Positions 26,251-35,562 of a stretch of DNA of 44,963 nt are shown piece by piece. The number at the start of each line of letters is the position of its first letter. Within the stretch, counting starts at the first letter, position 1. Source of the DNA: Anaerolineae bacterium (GTDB lineage Bacteria > Chloroflexota > Anaerolineae > Aggregatilineales > JAFGMM01). The stretch lies in the NCBI GenBank assembly GCA_016927535.1, contig JAFGMM010000153.1, positions 1 through 44,963 on the forward strand, read 5' to 3'. The notes under the pieces are model-generated. The model saw only the letters and a list, made by a program, of their open reading frames with translations, was not told the DNA's origin and did no database searches. Both the position numbers and the translations under genes were made by a program.

Positions 26251-27359
26251 ACACGAAGCTGAGTTCAAAACTGTTGGTTTCACACCTCCTGGTAGCGTTG
26301 ACCAGCATCGTCTTGGTCGGCCTATTGGCGATAGCTATCACAGCAAACTCGTTTGAATTCATTCTCCTGTTCACGTTGGATTTTGGGACACCCGACCAGT
26401 TGCAGCTTCTCACCGATCCGGGCAAACTCCCATTCAAGCAACAGGCTTTGGATCGAGTAATCGAAGCTTTGCTCATAGGCGGCGCGGCGGCAAGTGTAGT
26501 TGCCGCCGCTATCAGTTTGTTTGTCAGTAAACGGATTGTCCGTCCGGTGCGCGCCATCGCCGATGCCAGCCGGTACATCGCCGGCGGCCATTATGACAGC
26601 CGCGTTGCCGTGAACAGCGCCGACGAACTGGGCGAATTGGCGGTCAGTTTCAACCAGATGGCCGCGTCGCTAGCCAATATCGAAGCCGTGCGGCGGCAAC
26701 TCATCGCCGACGTCAGCCACGAACTCAAGACCCCCCTTGCGAGCATCAGAGCCTATATGGAAGGCTTCCTGGATGGCGTCATTGCCCCGATCAGTGAACA
26801 TTTCCACCAGGTCCACCGCGAGGTAGCCCGGCTGCAACGGCTCGTCGGCGATCTGCATGAACTCTCCCTTACCGCCGAGGGGGTTCTGACAATCCACCCG
26901 ACTTCCTGTAACGCGGGGCACATCGTGAGCGCGGTGACTGGGCGTTTGCTGCCCCAGTTCGATGCCAAAGGGGTGACGCTGGTCGCCGATGTTCCGCCGG
27001 ATCTGCCGCCGGTCCGGGCAGATCGTGAGCGCGTCGAACAGGTCTTAATCAACCTATTGGGCAACGGTTTACAATACACGCCGGCGGGCGGGCATGTCAC
27101 CGTGACCGTTGCCCAATCCAATGGATCGCTGCGCTTCGCCGTGCAGGATACCGGAATTGGCATCGCGCCGGCCGACTTGAACCGGGTTTTCCAGCGATTC
27201 TTCCGCGTCGATAAATCGCGCGCCCGCAGCAGCGGCGGCAGTGGAATCGGGCTGACCATTGCCCGGCATCTCGTCGAAGCACATCGCGGGCGCATCTGGG
27301 CGGAAAGCCTCGGCGAGAACCAGGGCGCGACCTTCTACTTCACCTTGCCTACTGCCTGA
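26247..27359 (+). CDS. Membrane sensor histidine kinase
   Basis: Partner of the preceding response regulator. Two membrane segments (about 9-32 and 76-94) flank a short external loop of about 40 residues, then HAMP, HisKA with His158 (DVSHELKTPLASIRAYMEG), and the ATPase with N box (LINLLGNGLQYTP) and G boxes (DTGIGIA, GGSGIGLTIARHLVEAHRG). 370 residues. The short external loop suggests it senses the membrane or a partner rather than binding a large ligand. Confidence 0.94.
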   Translation: MNTKLSSKLLVSHLLVALTSIVLVGLLAIAITANSFEFILLFTLDFGTPDQLQLLTDPGKLPFKQQALDRVIEALLIGGAAASVVAAAISLFVSKRIVRPVRAIADASRYIAGGHYDSRVAVNSADELGELAVSFNQMAASLANIEAVRRQLIADVSHELKTPLASIRAYMEGFLDGVIAPISEHFHQVHREVARLQRLVGDLHELSLTAEGVLTIHPTSCNAGHIVSAVTGRLLPQFDAKGVTLVADVPPDLPPVRADRERVEQVLINLLGNGLQYTPAGGHVTVTVAQSNGSLRFAVQDTGIGIAPADLNRVFQRFFRVDKSRARSSGGSGIGLTIARHLVEAHRGRIWAESLGENQGATFYFTLPTA

Positions 27360-27408
27360 TTGTCATCCGTCTCTAATGGAGAAACCAAACAGACAACATA
27401 GAATTTAC

Positions 27409-27454
27409 CTCACCCCACGCGGCAAGCCGCAGCCCTCTCCATGCATGGAGAGGG
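27409..27454. repeat. C-run repeat with a 22-bp perfect palindrome
   Basis: CTCACCCC-type repeat followed by GCGGC/GCCGC and by the palindrome CCCTCTCC-ATGCAT-GGAGAGGG at 27433-27454. It lies after the kinase stop and could form a strong hairpin at the end of that transcript. Related in style to the repeat at the window start. Confidence 0.5.
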
Positions 27455-27547
27455 GCTTAAGAACCGTCCATTCCCGCTGCATATCCGCTCTGAGTGCCCA
27501 ATGAACCTTAAAAAACGGCTGAGTAAGCCGATTAACAGGAGGTAACT

Positions 27548-27880
27548 ATGCCAACGACATGGACAATCGCAATCGACTGGGAACGCAACGGCAGCTACAC
27601 CGGCGCCTACGGCGATGTGACCGACCGCATGATCTCGGCGTCGTGGTTCCTGGGGATGCGCCGGCCCTACCAGGACATCGCGGACGATTCGAAACTGACG
27701 CTGAAGCTGAGCAACCACGACCACCGCTTCTCGCCGGAATACAGCGCCGGGCCGCTCTACGGCGATCTCGTGCCCTTCCGCCCGGTGCGCATTCAATCCA
27801 ACGACGGCACGACAACGCGCATGCACTGGATCGGCTGGATCGAGAGCATCACCCCGGCGGTGAACCAAAACGGTGATCGA
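27548..27880 (+). pseudogene. 5' part of a phage-tail-like gene, broken
   Basis: A well-formed protein start (MPTTWTIAIDWERNGSYTG..., GPLYGDLVPFRPVRIQSNDG, MHWIGWIESITPAVNQNG) follows AGGAGG and resembles the N-terminal part of phage or tailocin tail proteins. After about residue 110 it changes to unrelated Arg/Ala-rich residues and stops at 28000. The natural part therefore ends near 27880, where a second frame takes over. It looks like a deletion remnant. Identification as tail-related is by impression of the family, not by a search. Confidence 0.5.
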
Positions 27881-28160
27881 CAGCATCGAGCACGATCCGC
27901 ACGTCCATGCTCTGGCGCACACGCCTCTTTTACCGGTGGCCGTCGTCAGTATTCACTACAACAACTTCACACTACCCTGGTCGCGCGTCCGGCTCGGTGA
28001 ACACTGCGTGAAGGAACTGCTTAGCCGGTGGAATGCCGCCAAGGAACCGGCGCTGTACCTGACCGGCAGGAAGTGGGCGCGGCTGCTGGAGAAGCTGGCA
28101 TACGCCTGGCACCGGGAAGGCGAGAGAAGATTCACATACTCTGAAGGAGATCAAAAATGA
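27873..28160 (+). CDS. Chimeric short ORF, end of an unknown protein
   Basis: A 95-codon frame from a GTG inside the broken tail-like gene ends in a TGA that overlaps the ATG of the methyltransferase gene (ATGA). The part from about residue 20 (VVSIHYNNFTLPWSRV, LLSRWNAAKEPALYLTGRKW) has normal protein character but is not recognised. It is probably the 3' end of a deleted gene joined at the breakpoint near 27880. It may still be translated and coupled to the next gene. Confidence 0.4.
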   Translation: MIDSIEHDPHVHALAHTPLLPVAVVSIHYNNFTLPWSRVRLGEHCVKELLSRWNAAKEPALYLTGRKWARLLEKLAYAWHREGERRFTYSEGDQK

Positions 28161-29134
28161 GAGACGTGGTTGCCTGGATCGTGTTTGTTGTGGTGCAGAT
28201 CCCGTTCATTCCCCTGGCGATTTTTGGAATCGCGCTCTCCCTGTATACACAGACTATCGTGAGCAAACGGCTTGGCGTGTCCGGAACCGCTGCTAATGTC
28301 GCCGCTGAGCGCATGCTCATGGATCGATTTGGACTTCGAGCAGACCGGGCGTCCGGGCAGCTCCTGCGCACGCTTCCCAACGTATCGATGATCGGAGGGT
28401 GGCTGATCCTCTTCCCCTGGTATCTCCGCTACAAAATCAGCGGGAAAAACGCCGGCTTTCCCGCTTTATCCACATCCGGAAAAGAGACTGTTGCCAACAT
28501 GATGCCCGATCGAACGGTTGCGATAGATCGGATCATCCAAAAATCAAGCGAACAGGTCGAGCAGTTCGTTAGCCTTGGGGCGGGTTACGATACGCGCTGT
28601 TATGGCAGTCTGAAAAACAGCCGACTCCAGTTTTTTGAACTGGATCAGGCTGCCACCCAGCGGCTGAAACGGGTATCTCTGCAAAAGGCGGGCATCGACG
28701 CCTCCCATGTCCATTTTGTCGAGGTCGATTTTTCAGTCGATAACTGGATTGAGGGGCTCCGAAAATCAAACTACGATCCAAGCAAACCCGCGCTTTTCTT
28801 GTGGGAGGGGGTAACTCTGTACCTATCCGAAGACGCAGTGCGGGAAACCCTCCGGGCCATCAAATCTGTTGCGGCGCCGGGGAGTATCTTGGTCAGCGAT
28901 TTTTACGCCAGGCGTTTTGTCACCGGGGAATACTCAAGCAGAGGGCATACGATCACGAAGGCCGCCGGTATGTCCGATGAAGAACTGGGTTTCGGGCTCG
29001 ATTTTTCTCAGGATTACGCCGGGGTGTTTGCTTCGTTCCTCGCCGGTGAGAATCTGGTCGCTGGCGACACGTATTTCATGGGGGCCAAAACGAAAAAGGG
29101 CGTGTTCATGGTGGTCGCCGAGATCAAGCTATAG
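28157..29134 (+). CDS. Leucine carboxyl methyltransferase-family enzyme, membrane-anchored
   Basis: SAM-dependent methyltransferase of the LCM/PPM1-like family. The motif VSLGAGYDTRCYG (about 137-149) is the SAM site, followed by FFELDQAATQRLKR and LFLWEGVTLYLSEDAVRETL, both typical of the family. The N-terminus holds a hydrophobic segment (WIVFVVVQIPFIPLAIFG) and a second near 80-95, so it probably sits at the membrane. 325 residues. GAAGGAG lies 9 bases before the ATG. Substrate not known. Confidence 0.88.
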   Translation: MRDVVAWIVFVVVQIPFIPLAIFGIALSLYTQTIVSKRLGVSGTAANVAAERMLMDRFGLRADRASGQLLRTLPNVSMIGGWLILFPWYLRYKISGKNAGFPALSTSGKETVANMMPDRTVAIDRIIQKSSEQVEQFVSLGAGYDTRCYGSLKNSRLQFFELDQAATQRLKRVSLQKAGIDASHVHFVEVDFSVDNWIEGLRKSNYDPSKPALFLWEGVTLYLSEDAVRETLRAIKSVAAPGSILVSDFYARRFVTGEYSSRGHTITKAAGMSDEELGFGLDFSQDYAGVFASFLAGENLVAGDTYFMGAKTKKGVFMVVAEIKL

Positions 29135-29188
29135 GCGCGACTTCCCAACCCGCCGGCGCGCAAAGCCAGTTATATTGAAAAAGCGGCG

Positions 29189-29902
29189 TCACAAGCGAAC
29201 GCAGCGAAACCCAACGGTCACGTGATTCCGGTAGCCGGGAGCGAGCCGGGTATTGGGGTCGCCGCCGCTGCGGTTGGCGGCCTGCAAACTCAGCAGGCTG
29301 TCGCTGCTCCACGAGCCGCCGCGCAAGATACGCCCTTCGTCGCCGTCCGGCGTCGCCGTTCCGCTGTCCCACCCGGTCCGGCACCATTCCCACACGTTGC
29401 CGCACATGTCCATGACGCCATACGGACTCGCGCCGTCTGGGTACTGCGTGACCGGCGTCGTCTCGTCGATATCGCGGTTCCAATTGCACAGCGCTTTGTT
29501 AGGCGCCTCGTTTCCCCAGGGATACTCTCGCCCATCATCGCCTTGTGCGGCGCGCTGCCACTGCTGCTCGGTGGGCAGCGTAATCGCTTCACCCAACCAG
29601 CGGCAGAACGCCAGCGCCTCGTACCATGAAACACCGACCACAGGGTGATCCGGCGCATTCCAGTCACGGTCTCGCCAATAGCGCGGCTCCGCCCAGACCT
29701 CTCTTTCTCTGCGCTTCCAGCCGTCGTCGAGCCACCAGGCGCGATTCGTATACCCGCCGGCTTCGACGAATCCTGCGTACTGCGCGTTTGTCACAGGATA
29801 TTTGGCGATGGCGAAAGGCGCGACTTCAAAAACGGCGGGCTGAGACAGATAACCGCCCTTCTCCAGCATCACCGGCCCGCCCGGAATCTCCACCCAAGTC
29901 AT
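29189..29902 (-). CDS. FGE-sulfatase-fold (SUMF1 family) protein
   Basis: Single-domain protein of the formylglycine-generating-enzyme fold: MTWVEIPGGPVMLEKGG, FAIAKYPVTNAQYAGFV, HPVVGVSWYEALAFCRWLG, LPTEQQWQRAAQGDDGREYPWG, MDMCGNVWEWC, GRILRGGSW and VGFRCV are classic family blocks. In true FGEs two active-site Cys follow GGS; here the segment reads GGSWSSDSLLSLQ, so the copper-binding Cys pair is missing and sulfatase activation is unlikely. About 237 residues from the ATG at 29902. A TTG four codons upstream, with GGAG, is an alternative start. Faces the methyltransferase gene. Function unknown. Confidence 0.83.
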   Translation of the reverse strand: MTWVEIPGGPVMLEKGGYLSQPAVFEVAPFAIAKYPVTNAQYAGFVEAGGYTNRAWWLDDGWKRREREVWAEPRYWRDRDWNAPDHPVVGVSWYEALAFCRWLGEAITLPTEQQWQRAAQGDDGREYPWGNEAPNKALCNWNRDIDETTPVTQYPDGASPYGVMDMCGNVWEWCRTGWDSGTATPDGDEGRILRGGSWSSDSLLSLQAANRSGGDPNTRLAPGYRNHVTVGFRCVRL

Positions 29903-30221
29903 ATTTTGGAACAAAAGATCACTCCCATTCGTGTTTATTCGTGGTTGAAGATCTTCCCGGCCGCATACCTCACAGATATCAGGAGCGGACAGGGGTAGGA
30001 AAAGCCGGAGTGTAGCATAAGCAAGTATTTTGCGATAGGAACGCAGCCGCTCCAGCGCGCCGCCTCCATCACAGCCCCGCTCACGCGCTTTGCAATTCGC
30101 CCGGTGACGGCTACAATAACGAGCAGGCGAACAAAAACACCTCCCAGGGTTTGGCGACCAGGGGGTGAAGGTCAGATCGTGCTCGCGCAAACTGACCTTG
30201 TACATATGTGGGAGAAGGATC
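29903..30221. other. 319-bp divergent intergenic region
   Basis: Between the FGE-fold gene (minus) and the large secreted-protein gene (plus). An open frame runs through it on the minus strand as an upstream extension of the FGE-fold gene, but its residues look random and it has no ribosome site. I see no RNA gene or clear operator. Promoters for both flanking genes should lie here. Confidence 0.5.
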
Positions 30222-32708
30222 ATGAAACGGCTCGCTCTGGCTGTTTTTTGGGTTTTGCTTGTGACCATACCTCACCTTCGCGCGCAAGACGAGACGCCAA
30301 CCTACCGGCTCCACGCCCCAACGCCCCAAGAATTCATTGACGGTCAGCCATCACTGCTTCTACCGCCGGTCGATATGATGTTTGACGACTATCCTTGTTT
30401 CACACAGGTAGATCATGATCTAATGAATCTTTTGGAAGCGGAGTTTTTCTTCCGCTACGGCGACATCATGAATGCGGAGCTTCTCTACACTCTCTACGAC
30501 TCGCTAGATATTTACGTGAGCGGTGATCTCGGCGCAGGGTGTTCGACACTGGATAATACTTGGCATCCAGAGGTTGTCCGGCAATGGTTTCAGGAAAACC
30601 CTACCGACCTCGACACCGTGTATGACTTACACATTCTCACGTATGAGATCGGTGTAGAATCTTATGATTTCACCAACGATGGGCAAAATGAATGGCTGCT
30701 TTACGTGACAGGCGGTGGTCGAGGCTATACGAGTATTTGGACTGCCGAACGTGATGCGGACGCACCTGGCGGCTATGAGATTAAAGAAGCCGTACCCTAC
30801 ACCGTGAGCGACACGAACTACGCCGACCCGCATGGTGGAAGTTCAACTGTCGTGAATTTTAGAGATCTCAATGCCGATGGCCTCCCGGAAATGGTGTTTT
30901 TACGCTACGGCATAAAGGCGTGGCCGCCGACAGTGATCTGGTATCGAAGCGAGTTTTACGTGTTTGGATGGCGCGACGATGGCTTTCATATACTCACTTC
31001 AGATTTACCATCGAGTTTATCAGACGGTCCAGATCCGGTCATTGGTGGTGAGTTCATCAACCTGGACGATGACCCGGCGCTGGAGCTGGTATATCGAGAA
31101 CGTCAAAAGGACAATTTCTGGTGTTTTTGGTCAATGAAGTCTATTTATGATTGGGATGGCGTACAATATGTTAAGATCGAAGAATACGGCGATTATGATT
31201 ATTATGAAGACAGTGTTTCCTGTCTGATACACCAGGCTGAAGATGCAGCGTGGCATTGGAACGATGGCACATGGGAGTGGGAAAACGACTACGAGGCTGC
31301 TATCCCGTTTTACGAGAAAGCCATCGCCATCCACAAACAAGCTCGCGAAGAGGTTGACCGTCTAGGTGAAAGAGCATTAGATCGATTCCATGATACAGAC
31401 CAAGTTGGTTACGCCTATGAGCGCTTGATTCTGGCTTATTTCACCACAGGCCGTGACGCTGAAGCGTATGCGCTGCTGGATGAATTGCGTGCGGAAGTCG
31501 ACCGGCATCCCAGGTATCCTATTGTACAGGATGGCACGATAGCTGCTGCGATGGTCGAAGTTCCTCTTGAGAAGGTAAATGCTTATAACTTATGTCGCGT
31601 AGCCTATCACTACCTGGACGACAATGAATTCGGTGCCGAGGGGTATCGCGGTATAGAAGGGGTTGGCCACATCCTCGACAAACGCGGCTCCCCTTCGTGG
31701 CTGTCAGCCGGCCACCATCAGTCGCCGAACCCACTGCGGGGTGGCTGCGATATATCCTACATGATCGACCAATTGATTACTGGGCCGGCATTCTACACCG
31801 GCGAGCCACCGGCGACGCAGCTTGCCGCGCTCGGCATTGAAATTGCCCAGACATTCAGCGCCGACCTCAACGGCGACGGGCAAGATGAGTGGCTGGTGTG
31901 GCCGGACGAACTGGTTAATCCCGTTTTGTTTGCGTCAGGTGGCGATATCTATCGGGTATCCCGCCCGGAACTTAACCTCGCGTTCACGCCAGAAGGCGAC
32001 ATCCACTGGTTAGGTGATTCTTTTGAAACCAGGCCGATGCATGAAGATACACAACTTACAACGCGCTCACTGCCGGACGGCGCAGGGCAAGCACTTGTAA
32101 TGTATGTCGTCGCCGGCGAAGATCCATATTATCCCGGTTTTTTTTGCGAAGACGCTGAAGGCCGATTTCACGCACCCGGACATGTCGAGTTTTGGCAGTT
32201 ACAAGGTGGCATGTTGGTACGGATGCTCGAAATTCCTCTCTGCGAAGTGCGTGCACTAGATGATCTATTCCCAAACGATTACGAAATTCACGCCTGGACC
32301 GAGCCTCCGGGCGATGGGTATTACGGTAGATCAAGTGTGCCGGCGATCTACACCTGGGATGCAACCCACACGACCTATGTCTCGTCGTTCGCCGAAGCGG
32401 AACCTACCCCTGTACCGACGCCTGACGTTGAGACAATCTCACCGTATGGAGCACATTCGCAAGCCATAGATGCTCTAGAAAGCGGAGAGTTTGAAGATGC
32501 CTTGGCGGCGCTCGACGATGTTCTATCACGCGAAGATGATATTGATCCAGGCGACCTATTGAAGTTCCGCTACGAACGCGCGCTTATGGTAGAGGCATTA
32601 GGGCGAGAAGACGAAGCGCTTGCTGCTTACGTCGCGCTGTATACTGACGCGCCGGAGTCAGCATGGGGGATACTGGCGCGGCTTCATCTGGAGCCGTCTG
32701 AGGAGTAA
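30222..32708 (+). CDS. Large secreted protein of unknown function with C-terminal TPR-like repeats
   Basis: 828 residues from the ATG at 30222 (GGAGAAGGA upstream), with a signal peptide (KRLALAVFWVLLVTIP, cut near LRAQ) and no lipobox. The body has two stretches with Asp-rich loops like VCBS/FG-GAP calcium-type motifs (DFTNDGQNEWLLYV and SADLNGDGQDEWLVW), helical regions with tetratricopeptide character (AIPFYEKAIAIHKQAREEV; ALDDVLSREDDIDPGDLLKF), and a Thr/Pro linker EAEPTPVPTPDVE before the C-terminal repeat. Base composition is lower in GC than the genes to the right. I do not recognise a named family. An extracellular scaffold role is only a guess. Confidence 0.8.
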   Translation: MKRLALAVFWVLLVTIPHLRAQDETPTYRLHAPTPQEFIDGQPSLLLPPVDMMFDDYPCFTQVDHDLMNLLEAEFFFRYGDIMNAELLYTLYDSLDIYVSGDLGAGCSTLDNTWHPEVVRQWFQENPTDLDTVYDLHILTYEIGVESYDFTNDGQNEWLLYVTGGGRGYTSIWTAERDADAPGGYEIKEAVPYTVSDTNYADPHGGSSTVVNFRDLNADGLPEMVFLRYGIKAWPPTVIWYRSEFYVFGWRDDGFHILTSDLPSSLSDGPDPVIGGEFINLDDDPALELVYRERQKDNFWCFWSMKSIYDWDGVQYVKIEEYGDYDYYEDSVSCLIHQAEDAAWHWNDGTWEWENDYEAAIPFYEKAIAIHKQAREEVDRLGERALDRFHDTDQVGYAYERLILAYFTTGRDAEAYALLDELRAEVDRHPRYPIVQDGTIAAAMVEVPLEKVNAYNLCRVAYHYLDDNEFGAEGYRGIEGVGHILDKRGSPSWLSAGHHQSPNPLRGGCDISYMIDQLITGPAFYTGEPPATQLAALGIEIAQTFSADLNGDGQDEWLVWPDELVNPVLFASGGDIYRVSRPELNLAFTPEGDIHWLGDSFETRPMHEDTQLTTRSLPDGAGQALVMYVVAGEDPYYPGFFCEDAEGRFHAPGHVEFWQLQGGMLVRMLEIPLCEVRALDDLFPNDYEIHAWTEPPGDGYYGRSSVPAIYTWDATHTTYVSSFAEAEPTPVPTPDVETISPYGAHSQAIDALESGEFEDALAALDDVLSREDDIDPGDLLKFRYERALMVEALGREDEALAAYVALYTDAPESAWGILARLHLEPSEE

Positions 32709-32747
32709 AATCACAGTACTTCCAATTCTGGAGGCATGCCGGAACCC

Positions 32748-33564
32748 ATGCCAATCTCTGACGAACTCCTCGCAGAACGAACCAACCGCCATGTTCTGGT
32801 CTCTGTCAGCGCGACCGTCGGCGAAGCGATTGCCGCTTTCCTGGCTACCCGGCGGCGACGCGCCCGCGCCCATCCGCTACGCCGGCAACATCGCGCCCGA
32901 CGCCGCGCTCCAGAACGCGCGCGTCAAGATCACGCTCAGCCGGCTGCGCGTCGCCGACTACCCCGGCGGCGGCGTCCATCACGTGCTCGCGGCGTTCTAC
33001 GCCCAGAACCAGGTCCCCGGCGACGTGGAAGACCTGCACTTCAACGCCACGTACCGCGTGCGCGAGCGCGAGATGGCGGGTGTGCAGGGCTACCCGGTCT
33101 TCGTCGGCCTGAACGTGGGCGCGGAGGGGCTGCGCTTCAAGTGCCGCACGGTCAACGTCACGAACGCCGAGGACGAGTCGCTGCTGGGCTTCCTGGATTC
33201 GGACGTGTTCAAGAGCGGCTTGCAGCTGCTTTCCACCGCGCAGCCGGCGCTGGGGCCGCTCTCGCAGATGGCGCTGGGGTTGGCGCGCGTGGTCGTCGGG
33301 CACAGGCAGAACGTGTCGATCCAGGACATCGACCTGGGGCTGGACTTCAGCGCGGCGCCGCTGGGCCTCAAGCTGGCGCAGGGCACGTACCTGGCGGTGC
33401 AGATTCCGATGAGCCTGGGCGTGGTGTGGGACTGGCGCGACTGGCAGTTCGACCCGAACCGGGGCGCGGTGGTGCGCGCGGACGACCCGGCGCAGCTGAT
33501 CCCGTACAACTACCTGGCGTTCAGTGTGAGCCAGTACACACAGCCAGACAATACGCCGGGTTAA
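32748..33564 (+). pseudogene. Frameshifted GC-rich gene of unknown family
   Basis: The start MPISDELLAERTNRHVLVSV... (ATG 32748; an ATG at 32736 is also in frame) has a GGAGG site upstream. The frame is good to about 32845, then the protein-like reading moves by one base: PGGDAPAPIRYAGNIAPDAA... to VSQYTQPDNTPG and TAA at 33564. The second part (about 240 residues: LDFSAAPLGLKLAQGTYLAV, IPYNYLAFSVSQY) looks like a real domain but I do not recognise it. A single-base indel near 32841-32860 explains it, either real or a sequencing or assembly error. GC content is clearly higher than in the gene to the left. Confidence 0.6.
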
Positions 33565-33599
33565 GACAAACTCGATCAAGACAAAACATGAGGTGATCT

Positions 33600-34400
33600 A
33601 TGAGCGACGTACCTAAATATGACTACCCACCTCCGGTTGACAAACTGCTCACCCTGGGCGAGGCTGCCTTCTTGAGCAGGTGGGACAACTATGCCAGACA
33701 CGGCTTTGGCCCGGATCATATCCCCGACCTGATTCGCCTTGCGACAGACCAAGCGCTTTTGGAGGAGGATTCCGAGAAGCCGGAAGCGTCGGCGCCGGTT
33801 CACGCCTGGCGGGTGCTTGCGCAAATGCGCACCGAGGCGGTGCTTGGGCCGATGCTCGAACTGCTCGACCGGGCCGGGGAAGCGCCTTACGAGGGCTGGA
33901 GCGAAGCGGTATGGGAGGACGCACCGCAAGTCTTCGGGCTTGTCGGTCCGCCGGCAATCCCGGCGCTCAAGACATACCTGGCCGGCAAGTCTCACCACTT
34001 GTATGCACGCAGCGCGGCTGCCGATGGTCTGACCCACATCGCAATCGAGTTTCCCGAAACGCGCGGCGAATGCGTGCAAGGGTTGATGGAGGCGCTGGAG
34101 CACTTCGAAGAGGAAGATCTGGATTTCAACGGCACGCTCGTCGTGGATCTGTGTCAATTGAAGGCGAAAGAAGCTGCGCCGCTGGTGGAGCGCGCCTTTC
34201 TTGCCGGGTGTGTCGATACGTTTCTGATCGGTTGGCAAGACGCGCAGCAGCCACTCGGCTTGCCCGACCCGCCGGAAGAGCTTTATCCGCCTTACGAGCC
34301 GGCGCGTTCAGCCTCGCCAAGCAGCCAGTCCAAGAAGAAAGCCAAGCGCAAACAAGCGCAGAAATCGCGCAAACAAAATCGCCGGAAGAAGCGCAAGTAG
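33600..34400 (+). CDS. DUF1186 (HEAT-like) protein with basic tail
   Basis: 266 residues starting YDYPPPVDKLLTLGE; helical repeats such as HIPDLIRLATDQALL, PVHAWRVLAQMRTEAVLGPMLEL and GPPAIPALKTYLAGK are typical of DUF1186. The last 40 residues are a Lys/Arg/Gln-rich tail (SKKKAKRKQAQKSRKQNRRK) that could bind nucleic acid or an acidic partner. GAGGTGAT precedes the ATG. Follows the frameshifted gene by 35 bp and may share its transcript. Role unknown. Confidence 0.78.
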   Translation: MSDVPKYDYPPPVDKLLTLGEAAFLSRWDNYARHGFGPDHIPDLIRLATDQALLEEDSEKPEASAPVHAWRVLAQMRTEAVLGPMLELLDRAGEAPYEGWSEAVWEDAPQVFGLVGPPAIPALKTYLAGKSHHLYARSAAADGLTHIAIEFPETRGECVQGLMEALEHFEEEDLDFNGTLVVDLCQLKAKEAAPLVERAFLAGCVDTFLIGWQDAQQPLGLPDPPEELYPPYEPARSASPSSQSKKKAKRKQAQKSRKQNRRKKRK

Positions 34401-34612
34401 CGCGCCTCGCTTCTGGGCAGTCGACAAGTCGGCGCCGCGTAGCGGCTTCCTCACGACTCGCCGGGTGGTTCCGGGTCATGTCCGCGCGTAGAAGGCCGGC
34501 GCCGCGTCGCGCGCGACGATCAGCAGCACCGTTTGCAGCTTTGCTCTTGCCTTCTGGAACACAAGCCGGCACACCACCCCGCGAACTCTCGGAGAACCGC
34601 CCTGCATTCTGT

Positions 34613-35545
34613 TTACTGTGTCCCTATCATCTTTCTCACTTTCCGAGTCACACTTTCCGCAATTTCTCTACAGCGGCTAATACCCTTGCCGGTCCGGTAA
34701 CGCGCGACATCAGCTTCATTTGAGAAATCACACCCGCACAATTCACGGCAAGAAGTCGAACCGAATTCGGTTTGAAACCAATCGCCGAGTTCAGAACAAA
34801 GGTTGATTGACCGGTTGAAGTGATTGATCTCCTCCCGCATGGCGTTTTCATCATTTCTCATTAGCAGCCATATCATCCGCAAGACTCTGCGATAGCTGTT
34901 TTCAACATTCACATTTGTCGCACTGAGGGCAATTGCGCCCGCAGTGAGCGCCCCACAGGTCAGATTCTGGCAGGCCGTTCCCCCGATAAAGACCCACGAG
35001 CAGCGCAGGAGATCACTGGTAACTTGTATATCGCCTTCCATGTTTTCGAGAACATAATGGGCGCAATGAAATTGACTGTCGGCGAATGTTTGCAGCGCTT
35101 TGGAACGAACCTCATCGACCTTTCTAGCATCGTTTCGATTGGCAAGCGCTCGTGATAAGAGACTGTGAAAGCCACATATCACTTTCGCACAGGCAAAGAT
35201 TCCGTTTCTGCTGATGGCCTCGCAGTAACATGAACCGTGGGCCGCCTCGAATTCTTGGGTATAGCGCCGGGCGGTTTTGATTAATTCGAGAGAATCTGTA
35301 CCAAACGCCGTATAATCGTGTTGCAAACCTAGAAACATGAGAGGAGCGGTAACGCCGCCGCATTCCATAGTCACACCGGCAATACCGCCCGCCAGCCCAC
35401 CCGCAGCTAGAACCAGGTTTTCGTTGTCAATGCCGGCGATGTCTAGAAGGGTCTGCATGATGGAGGGAGCGCAATGACCCATTCTGAGCATGTTGTTTGC
35501 GCTTCTAAGGGCCTTTCTTTGCGTTATACCAAAACCGCTGTTCAT
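34613..35545 (-). CDS. Tandem C_GCAxxG_C_C family redox protein
   Basis: Two copies of the C_GCAxxG_C_C domain. The first is MGHCAPSIMQTLLDIAG...GGLAGGIAGVTMECGGVTAP, the second is QFHCAHYVLENMEG...GGTACQNLTCGALTAGA, followed by the trailing cysteine set (INLCSEL, STSCRELCGCDF, SRCREIAE). Members are thought to be membrane-associated redox or metal proteins; their exact role is not settled. Start at the ATG at 35545. Third gene of a minus-strand operon after a YdjM-like hydrolase and a flavodoxin, with a 17-bp gap. About 310 residues. Confidence 0.8.
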   Translation of the reverse strand: MNSGFGITQRKALRSANNMLRMGHCAPSIMQTLLDIAGIDNENLVLAAGGLAGGIAGVTMECGGVTAPLMFLGLQHDYTAFGTDSLELIKTARRYTQEFEAAHGSCYCEAISRNGIFACAKVICGFHSLLSRALANRNDARKVDEVRSKALQTFADSQFHCAHYVLENMEGDIQVTSDLLRCSWVFIGGTACQNLTCGALTAGAIALSATNVNVENSYRRVLRMIWLLMRNDENAMREEINHFNRSINLCSELGDWFQTEFGSTSCRELCGCDFSNEADVARYRTGKGISRCREIAESVTRKVRKMIGTQ

Positions 35546-35562
35546 TTTGACATTCCAGGTAA

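Noticed and set aside
27548-29134. A prophage
   Set aside because: Only one tail-like gene start is present; no integrase, capsid, terminase or attachment repeats.
29903-30268. 120-codon N-terminal extension of the FGE-fold gene
   Set aside because: Residues look random, no ribosome site, and the FGE family starts at the MTWVEIPGG block.
32736-33596. Plus-strand frame continuing as Arg/Ala-rich protein
   Set aside because: Only its first 30 or so codons look natural; the rest is the shifted frame of the gene read from about 32850.
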